Part shown: piece by piece, positions 42,623 through 48,506 of the stretch
Layout of the letters: each line of letters opens with the position of its first letter
Position numbering within the stretch: the stretch's first letter is position 1
Source: Prosthecobacter vanneervenii
GTDB lineage: Bacteria > Verrucomicrobiota > Verrucomicrobiia > Verrucomicrobiales > Verrucomicrobiaceae
DNA: 48,506 nt
Assembly (NCBI RefSeq): GCF_014203095.1
Contig: NZ_JACHIG010000019.1
Coordinates: 1-48,506 of the forward strand
Direction: 5' to 3'
Made by a program: the position numbers and the translations under genes
Notes under the pieces: generated by a model
Seen by the model: the letters and a program-made list of their open reading frames with translations, nothing else
What the model was told of the DNA's origin: nothing
Database searches by the model: none

Positions 42623-42718
42623 CTCACTCACTCCCATAGTCCTTGGGACCCACTCCCCACCGCGCCAGTACTTTCTCCATCTTTTTTCACTCCCTCATCC
42701 ACCATACCAGCCCCTGGC

Positions 42719-42822
42719 ATCTTCCTCTTCCTCTTCCTCTTCCTCTTCCTCTTCCTCTTCCTCGCATCCAGCATCCAGCATCCAGCATCCAGCATCCAGC
42801 ATCCAGCATCCAGCATCCAGCA
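42719..42822. repeat. Hexamer and heptamer microsatellites behind the portal gene
   Basis: About seven copies of CTTCCT (42719-42763) run directly into about eight copies of GCATCCA (42764-42822), ending at the portal stop codon. GCATCCA also recurs near 45050-45095, on the other side of the portal gene. Confidence 0.92.
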
Positions 42823-44970
42823 TCACCCCGTCACACCCATCGCCCCCGCACCCCCCATCGCCCCCGCACCCCCCATCGCCCCCGCCGCAGCCTGCGCCCC
42901 CTGCTGCTGCTGCTGCGCCTCCAGCGCCATCAGCCCCTTCACCCGCTCTTGCTCCTCCGGCGGCAGCAGTCCCAGGCAATTCTCCAGCTTCACCACCGGC
43001 CGGCGCACCATCTCCTCCGCATTTGCAAACTCCAGCGCCTTCAGCGCCTGCACAATGCCCACGCGCGCCCCCGCCTTGTCCGTCTCCGGCAGCCCCGCGT
43101 AGCCCTGCTCCAGCTGCATCATCACCTGCGCCGCCTGCAGCCGCTCCTGGTTTTGCTCCTGCGTCAGCAGCATCACCACATCGATGTCCAGATCCCGCAC
43201 CTGCTCCGGCGTCATCCGCACCAGCTCCTTGTCGTGGCCCTCGCCCCACACAAACGCCTCCTCCCGGTCAAAATTCGCATACAGCAGCTTCACCGCATAG
43301 CTGAATCCCCGGCCCTTCGCCCGCCGCAGCCTCCGCACCGGCTTCTTCAGCAGCACCGCCGCGCGGCTCATCAGCGCCTTCACACCCGTCGCCGTATTGC
43401 TCTCCGGCACACTGCTCAGATCCCCCTGGCTCGCATTTGTGATCCCGCTCCTCAGCTGCGCCAGTTGCATCCCCGTTTGGAAAAGCTCCATGCTCCGGCT
43501 GTCCGCATCCGGCAGTTGCGCAAACTCCACACACTCACCCAGGCTCTTCCCCGCCTTCGGCCGGATCGACTTCCCAGGCCCGATCACCAGCGGCCCCCCA
43601 TCCTCATCCACCATCAGGTTCTCCTCATGGATCGCCGTCAGCGGATTCGCGTGCATCTCGTTCCTGAAATTCACCTGATTCCACAGATTGTCCGTCCCCG
43701 TCTGCAGATACGCATACTTCGCGAAAAATCCCCTGCCATACAGCCGGTGCGGCACCGGCTCCCACACCTCGCACTTCACCGGCAGCTCCGCATTTGGCGA
43801 CACATTCGCCAGATAATCCGCCCACACGATCCAGTCCTCCCCCTGCGGAGGAAACACCACGCACATCCGCGCCTCCTGCCCGTGCCCAGTCACATCCCCG
43901 CGTATGTACCCTTCGATCAGGCGCACCCGTGTATTAATGAGCTTCTCCGCCTCCTCCACTCCCAGCGGCTCCTCCGCCGCAGGCCTGCTCACCGTCGCAT
44001 CCGCCGTCCGCTCACGTCGCAGCTCATCCTCCGTATGCAGCCGCGCCTCCGCACAGCGCGCCAGCCGTATCGCATCCTCCTTCGACAGGTTAAACCTCCG
44101 CATCGCCTCAAACGTGCTCATCTCCACCGTCAGGTACACATTCGTATGCCGCAGCTCCAGCTCCGGCGCATCCTCGCGGAAGCTCACATCATTAAAATGC
44201 ACCGGCACCGCCTCCACCCCCTGGCGGATCACCGACTGCCTTCGCTCAAAAGCATCGCGCCACTCCAGCCGCCCCGTCAGCCTCCCGCGCATCCCCGCCG
44301 CCTGTGCATCGCACGTCACGTGGCGGCCCGCATCATCCAGCACCGGCACCCCGTCCATATGCAGGCAGGGCGTCCGCGCCTCATGCTCATCCACCTCCAC
44401 TGCATACATCATCTTCATAAAGCACTCCCCCAGAGTCACCGCCTGGTCGATCCCCTGGCACTGCGCATCCACAAACCTCCCGTCGCGAAACGTCCACTGC
44501 AGATGGTGCTGGATGTCATCCGCCAGCTTCACATCCGTCCGGCCCACCGGCGACGCCGCAAACCACGGCTCCCCGCCAAAGATATCCTGCTCAGCCTGTG
44601 CCGCCGCAAACTCCGCCAGCGCCGCCACGATGTTCACCGACTCATTCGCCACATCAAACACGCTCGCCGCATCCTCCACCTCCAGCTTCTCACGGCGTGC
44701 CCGCGCCCGGTGGTCAAAAATATCCTGCGCCTCCTGCGCCCACTTCAGTCGGTTCGCCCGCCACTGCACCAGGCCCGCATCATACTGCGCCTTCTGCGTC
44801 CGCGCCCACTGCACCAGTCGCACTGCGCGTGTGCCCCCGTCCGCCGCCAGCGCATCCTCCAGCGGAGTCTTCTGGCGTTTGCGCACCAGCGCCGCCTTCG
44901 CCCTCAGCGCCGCCACACTCAGAGCCACCGCGCCCTCGCGCACACCATTCGGATCAGGAAGAAGAGCCAT
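42823..44970 (-). CDS. Phage portal-type protein
   Basis: The product is 715 aa from ATG 44970 (the frame is open 11 more codons into AT-rich leader). The layout fits the P22/podovirus portal group: a helical N-terminal part, a stem around ANVSPNAELPVKCEVWEPVP, LQTGTDNLWNQVNFRNEMHA, the FQTGMQLAQLRSGITNASQG region, and a C-terminal helical barrel with Gln-rich tail (ALEAQQQQQGAQAAAGAMGG). Portals form the dodecameric ring for DNA entry. Its usual neighbours, terminase upstream and scaffold/coat downstream, are missing. The A/T-rich leader has no strong Shine-Dalgarno site. Confidence 0.78.
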   Translation of the reverse strand: MALLPDPNGVREGAVALSVAALRAKAALVRKRQKTPLEDALAADGGTRAVRLVQWARTQKAQYDAGLVQWRANRLKWAQEAQDIFDHRARARREKLEVEDAASVFDVANESVNIVAALAEFAAAQAEQDIFGGEPWFAASPVGRTDVKLADDIQHHLQWTFRDGRFVDAQCQGIDQAVTLGECFMKMMYAVEVDEHEARTPCLHMDGVPVLDDAGRHVTCDAQAAGMRGRLTGRLEWRDAFERRQSVIRQGVEAVPVHFNDVSFREDAPELELRHTNVYLTVEMSTFEAMRRFNLSKEDAIRLARCAEARLHTEDELRRERTADATVSRPAAEEPLGVEEAEKLINTRVRLIEGYIRGDVTGHGQEARMCVVFPPQGEDWIVWADYLANVSPNAELPVKCEVWEPVPHRLYGRGFFAKYAYLQTGTDNLWNQVNFRNEMHANPLTAIHEENLMVDEDGGPLVIGPGKSIRPKAGKSLGECVEFAQLPDADSRSMELFQTGMQLAQLRSGITNASQGDLSSVPESNTATGVKALMSRAAVLLKKPVRRLRRAKGRGFSYAVKLLYANFDREEAFVWGEGHDKELVRMTPEQVRDLDIDVVMLLTQEQNQERLQAAQVMMQLEQGYAGLPETDKAGARVGIVQALKALEFANAEEMVRRPVVKLENCLGLLPPEEQERVKGLMALEAQQQQQGAQAAAGAMGGAGAMGGAGAMGVTG

Positions 44971-45003
44971 GAAAAAAAGAAAAAAGTTAAAAATCAAAAA
45001 CAA

Positions 45004-45394
45004 AAAAGTCAGTCCCCATCACACCCACCGTCCCCGGATACCACATCCTACCATCCAGCATCCAGTCACCGCGATCTAGGATCTAGGATCGAGCATCCAG
45101 CCCACCACCCTCCGGGCTCCTCACCTCGTCAGGCCATCCTCACCACCCCCAACCCCTTGGGCCCCCATTTCAAACCGCAAGCCATAATTTTAACCGATAC
45201 CCAAAAAAGCTCGCTGGCTCGATTAATAGTTTTATTTTGACTTAAAGCACTCATGATCAGTGGTAAATAGGGGCGTCAACCCCTTTCATGGGAAGGCCTG
45301 ATCAACTTTGTTCTTTACTAAACGATCGACCCTGACGACTCTAGACACGCTGCACGCGAAATTCGGCCACGCGCCGTGAGAGCCCACAAGGCTC
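45004..45394. other. Intergenic stretch with repeats and a nested inverted repeat
   Basis: From the portal leader outward this contains an A-rich run, then short direct repeats (GCATCCAG, and GATCTAG repeated at 45077-45092). At 45254-45304 TGATCAG and CTGATCA enclose an inner pair AGGGG/CCCCT, a possible cruciform. Composition shifts here between the phage-like cluster and the restriction/TIR operon, so this may be a junction. No gene is seen. Confidence 0.5.
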
Positions 45395-46288
45395 CTATAC
45401 GTGCGGCTTTTTCTTTTTCTGGGGTTTAGGTCCGAATCGCGCTTCCAGAGTCAGAGGATTGCTGGGCGTAAAAAAGGTTCCGTGCTCGCGGCCAAAGTGC
45501 AGGTCATGGATCTGGCTGATCTGCGGCCAGACGGCGTTCAGGTAGCGCTCCTCATGCGTCACTTCACCTGTCTGGGCATGCACTCGGGGCTCGTAGAATC
45601 GCTGCAGAGCCCAGAGAAAATAATCCGCCGCCTGCAGGCACACGGTTTCGCGTGGGTTCGTCACGGTAGTGTGCCAGGCATCGGCACCACCCCGGGAAAA
45701 GCCAAAGCTCCGCTCAAAGTCGGCCTCTGCATGCTCCAGCGCAGTGCGCAGGGCCGCATTGCGGTCCTTGCTGCCCCGTTTGGCGATCCACAGGCGATAT
45801 CCGTCCGCCATGCGGCTAAACTTCCCCAGAACCGACCGCGCCAGTTCATCATACAGGTGGTCCGGGTTGTAGCGGTAGCCCGGCGCCTCTTCACGCTTCT
45901 TTTCCTCCCGCAGGCGGATCACCTCCTTGTCACACACCACCGCGCGAAATCGCAGCGCAGACCCCATGGAGCGCAGCAGATCAAAGACCTTTACCCGCAC
46001 CTCGGGCAGGTCGTCCTTCGCATGCAGCAGCAGGGCGGTCTTCCGGCGTTCGGGCTTGAAGGACTCCGCAGAGGCAAAGTAGGGATCGGCCACCATCTGT
46101 TCCCGCAGGTTCCTCAGGGCCTCAATCAGCTTGTCAGGCTCATGGACCTCCAGCATTCCCAGAAAAAAGAAACGGGAGCAGCCTTGCTGGCCGATGTTGT
46201 TGCGCCCCTTGGCATCAAAAATGTCCGGCGTGCCCGCTTCATCCACGTAGAGATGGCATAAATCTTTGTCTGTCTTGGCGTCACTCAT
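45395..46288 (-). CDS. DUF3800 domain protein
   Basis: The product is 297 aa. It has the DUF3800 signature: an N-terminal YVDEAGTPDIFD with acidic residues, LRFRAVVCDKEVIRLREEKK in the middle, and CLQAADYFLWALQRF, where an Asp completes the acidic set. The family is thought to have an RNase H-like fold, and members occur in defence islands and mobile elements; activity is not established. The tail is basic (PKPQKKKKPHV). It is the third gene of a leftward operon, 12 nt after the TIR gene. Confidence 0.88.
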   Translation of the reverse strand: MSDAKTDKDLCHLYVDEAGTPDIFDAKGRNNIGQQGCSRFFFLGMLEVHEPDKLIEALRNLREQMVADPYFASAESFKPERRKTALLLHAKDDLPEVRVKVFDLLRSMGSALRFRAVVCDKEVIRLREEKKREEAPGYRYNPDHLYDELARSVLGKFSRMADGYRLWIAKRGSKDRNAALRTALEHAEADFERSFGFSRGGADAWHTTVTNPRETVCLQAADYFLWALQRFYEPRVHAQTGEVTHEERYLNAVWPQISQIHDLHFGREHGTFFTPSNPLTLEARFGPKPQKKKKPHV

Positions 46289-46300
46289 GAGGGCACTCTG

Positions 46301-47254
46301 TCAGCGTTGCAGGGGCTCGATCAGCATTGACCAGAAAAACTCGGCCCCGCCTTCTGAAGTCAGGTGGCCTTTGTTTTGACCGCTGAGCATGGACTGCATG
46401 CCCATCGGTTTGAGCGACAGAGCCTGTTCGCCCACTTCCACGTTCAAGGCTTCATTAAAGCTGTTTGCCTGACTTGACTCATCGTAGGAAAAGGTGATGC
46501 CGCCGGTGAAGCCGCGCCTGCCACCCTGATGGACAGAACAGGCGGTTTTTTTCTTTCCATGGCGGTAAATCGCCGCGCTGAATGAATGGGCATCAATACG
46601 GCGGAAGCGCGTTTCGATCTCCGGATGCCGCTTTTGCAGCTCTTCCAGGGAACCCTCAAAAAACCGGGCGATGAATTCAAAAGCCTCGTCCAGAAAACGG
46701 TCCTTGTCTGCATCCGTGAAAGACTGCCGCAGCCGCAGATTGCTCGAGCGCGGAAGCTCAGTCGTCTCTTCATGCCTTGTCCGCACGGCGGGCCGTGGGC
46801 TTGGGCTCGGTTCCCTGGGCGTCTTCGGCAGCGCCGCACGGATCTGGCGCACTACATCCAGAAATGCCTCGTCCCTGTCCGCCCATTTGGAGATGGGCTT
46901 GCCATCGGTAGGGGCGGCCAGCAGCCTGCCAAAGGGCGCACGCGTCCACTCGCAGGGCCGTAGAATGATCGGAATGACACGCGCCATTCCGGCCTCATGC
47001 CGCGCCATCGCCTGCTGTACCTCGATATCGTAGCAGTACCCCGAAGCCAGGAAGTCAGAGCTTACCAGCAGGAGGATGATCTCGGCCGTGTTCAGCTTCT
47101 CATCAATGACCCCGGCAAACTCATCGCCAGCAGTGATCTTGCGGTCATGCCAGGAGGTGATCAGCCCCTCTCGCTTCAGCATCGCCAGGTGCGTCTCCAG
47201 TTCGTTGCGCAGAGACTCGTCCTTGTGGGAGTAGGAAAAGAAAATGGAGGCCAT
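46301..47254 (-). CDS. TIR-domain protein
   Basis: The product is 317 aa. Residues 1 to about 140 are a TIR domain: MASIFFSYSHKDESLRNELE, then WHDRKITAGDEF, AEIILLLVSSDFLASGYCYD and IEVQQAM with the likely catalytic Glu78, and ARVIPIILRPCEW. Bacterial TIR domains of this type degrade or process NAD+ when activated, usually for abortive defence. A linker rich in P, R and S (residues 145-175) leads to a second domain of about 140 aa (FIARFFEGSLEELQKRHPEI, then FRRIDAHSFSAAIYRHGKKK) that I cannot assign and that may be the sensor. It starts 6 nt after the restriction-modification gene stop. Confidence 0.9.
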   Translation of the reverse strand: MASIFFSYSHKDESLRNELETHLAMLKREGLITSWHDRKITAGDEFAGVIDEKLNTAEIILLLVSSDFLASGYCYDIEVQQAMARHEAGMARVIPIILRPCEWTRAPFGRLLAAPTDGKPISKWADRDEAFLDVVRQIRAALPKTPREPSPSPRPAVRTRHEETTELPRSSNLRLRQSFTDADKDRFLDEAFEFIARFFEGSLEELQKRHPEIETRFRRIDAHSFSAAIYRHGKKKTACSVHQGGRRGFTGGITFSYDESSQANSFNEALNVEVGEQALSLKPMGMQSMLSGQNKGHLTSEGGAEFFWSMLIEPLQR

Positions 47255-47260
47255 GGCGGT

Positions 47261-48506
47261 TCAGTCGGACTTTACTGTTCCAGTGGTTGAAAACGCCCCC
47301 GGCCATCCGCCGTGCGCTTCGATCACTTCATCAATCTCCTGCATCAGCCGGATGGTTTCAGACAGCGCGACCACGATCCTTTGGTAATGGACAATGTCGC
47401 TTTTCGTGAGGGTGCGGCCTTTACGATATTTAAGCCATTTATCACAGATTTGGTAGCCGCCGATGTTAAAATTCCACACAGGCTCCGAAACGCCGTGGAA
47501 GCCGCTAGGTCCTCCGATCGTACCGCCGCGCGCGCCAGCAGCATTAATCCATACTGTATTATCCGAGTACTCAACGTTGGTGACTTCTCTCGAGTTGCCA
47601 ATGAATTCGGTAAGAAAATTGTCAATCATAGGCGATTCCAAAGAGTGCAGTGCCACTAGTGTGCTGCCGAGCCGAGCTAGCTCTCGCATTAAAACCAAGT
47701 TTCCGGTTAATGGCAGACGTGGAAAGTCAATCTTTAAGAATTCCGCATAACGGCTTCTGTATCCCGGGCTATAGAATACAGCATAGATGTAATGGAAGAT
47801 GTCTTCTGGTGTCAGGTTCGCAGGCAGGTTGTGAGGTCTTCTTGGTGGCAAGCCCAACTTTGCCGAAAGTGAGTGAAGAAAAGTGGGGGAAAAGTTAGTG
47901 CGCTGCTCTCCTTGAAGATTGAAGGTTTGCTGTGACGTCCGTGGGTCGGGGTAGGTGTAAAGAGGGAAAAATGTTACGTTGTCGAATGGCGAAACTGAAT
48001 CTTTATCCACGACTGTGCCGGCTACAAAAAAGCTATTGACGTTGCCTCGGCGAGGATTGCGGACTGTAAGCAAGAGTCTGTTAGGTTGGAGTGCGCTCCA
48101 CATCAACGGGGTGCGCGGGTAAGCCATGAAACCTTTAGTGCGCCCGCTAAAATATGTCCAACGGGCATCGAATGGATGATAGGCGACTTGAATTATATTA
48201 CCGTCGTTTTTCAGGACGTCCTGCTTGGCCCACTCAATAGTCCAATCACGACCATCTTCTGCTAATTGATATTTTTCTGCTAGATCAGCAGATGAAAGGT
48301 TGCGAAGATCATCGAGTGTGACTTCAAGCTCCTTTTTTGTAAACTTATAAACTAAGCTGTCACGTTTAGTTTGCACCCCTGCATTACGCTCGATAAAAAC
48401 TTCGCCTGAAATGCTAGGCCGTGTTTGAAAACCCTCAAGAGCCATATCTGAGCCAGTCGATGACGGAGGCAAACTGAATGAGGGAGAGGAAGTGGCGAGC
48501 AAGCTT
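47261..48506 (-). CDS. Type ISP restriction-modification protein, C-terminal part (cut by window)
   Basis: About 415 residues are visible and the frame runs off the right edge, so the start is outside the window. The segment matches the C-terminal region of type ISP (LlaBIII/LlaGI-like) single-chain enzymes: NAGVQTKRDSLVYKFTKKEL, YHPFDARWTYFSGRTKGF, LTPEDIFHYIYAVFYSPGYR, LARLGSTLVALHSLE, and TLTKSDIVHYQRIVVALSET. This is the end of the methyltransferase and the target-recognition part; helicase and nuclease domains would lie upstream. It is somewhat more AT-rich than the average of the window. A TIR and a DUF3800 gene follow at 6 and 12 nt spacings. Confidence 0.85.
   Translation of the reverse strand, partial: SLLATSSPSFSLPPSSTGSDMALEGFQTRPSISGEVFIERNAGVQTKRDSLVYKFTKKELEVTLDDLRNLSSADLAEKYQLAEDGRDWTIEWAKQDVLKNDGNIIQVAYHPFDARWTYFSGRTKGFMAYPRTPLMWSALQPNRLLLTVRNPRRGNVNSFFVAGTVVDKDSVSPFDNVTFFPLYTYPDPRTSQQTFNLQGEQRTNFSPTFLHSLSAKLGLPPRRPHNLPANLTPEDIFHYIYAVFYSPGYRSRYAEFLKIDFPRLPLTGNLVLMRELARLGSTLVALHSLESPMIDNFLTEFIGNSREVTNVEYSDNTVWINAAGARGGTIGGPSGFHGVSEPVWNFNIGGYQICDKWLKYRKGRTLTKSDIVHYQRIVVALSETIRLMQEIDEVIEAHGGWPGAFSTTGTVKSD

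Noticed and set aside
42719..42822. Phase-variable contingency locus in a gene
   Set aside because: The hexamer and heptamer arrays are outside the coding frame, starting right after the portal stop, so a length change would not shift a reading frame.
42643..45240. Long plus-strand frame opposite the portal gene
   Set aside because: It runs through the microsatellites and is made of H, R, L and P runs; the minus strand encodes a portal-type protein.

Overview
The window is GC-rich bacterial DNA that looks like a member of the Verrucomicrobiota, probably close to Prosthecobacter/Verrucomicrobium. The evidence is a paired DUF1549/DUF1553 (PSCyt2/PSD1) and DUF1501 gene set, two secreted kinesin-light-chain-type TPR proteins, a Sel1-repeat membrane protein, secreted beta-helix and esterase genes, and the frequent absence of Shine-Dalgarno sequences. 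The last six bases are AAGCTT, so the right edge may be the HindIII end of a clone. The genus is an inference; no rRNA or tubulin gene is present.

Region 1 (1-10.6 kb) is chromosomal. It holds a 1096-aa secreted TPR protein, a coiled-coil protein of unknown role, a SOUL-type heme-binding protein, a small membrane protein, and the translationally coupled DUF1549/DUF1553 + DUF1501 pair.

Region 2 (10.6-16.7 kb) is a defence-like island. A leftward two-gene operon encodes two P-loop ATPases, one of which carries a winged helix and a TPR tail. It lies back to back with a rightward AbiEi/AbiEii type IV toxin-antitoxin pair. Two perfect 39-bp palindromes of identical design sit in front of AbiEi.

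Region 3 (16.7-30.6 kb) is chromosomal again: a secreted beta-helix protein, a secreted alpha/beta hydrolase, the Sel1 protein, an M23 peptidase with PKD-like domains, a membrane protein and a second TPR protein. It is littered with repeats: a duplicated 206-bp hairpin element, several short palindromes, a four-copy ~105-bp tandem hairpin array, and relics of the ends of neighbouring genes.

Region 4 (31.3-45.0 kb) is a leftward phage-like cluster: a portal-type protein, a spike-base protein, an arabinofuranosidase-like virion protein, two glycosyltransferases, a membrane/coiled-coil protein, an alpha/beta hydrolase, a lipoprotein, an endolysin-like protein, a nine-repeat IPT/TIG fibre, and an AT-rich end with a methyltransferase. 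No terminase, capsid, tape measure or integrase is recognisable.

Region 5 (45.4-48.5 kb) is a tight leftward operon: a type ISP restriction-modification protein (cut by the window edge), a TIR-domain protein and a DUF3800 protein. This is the best candidate here for a little-described defence system.
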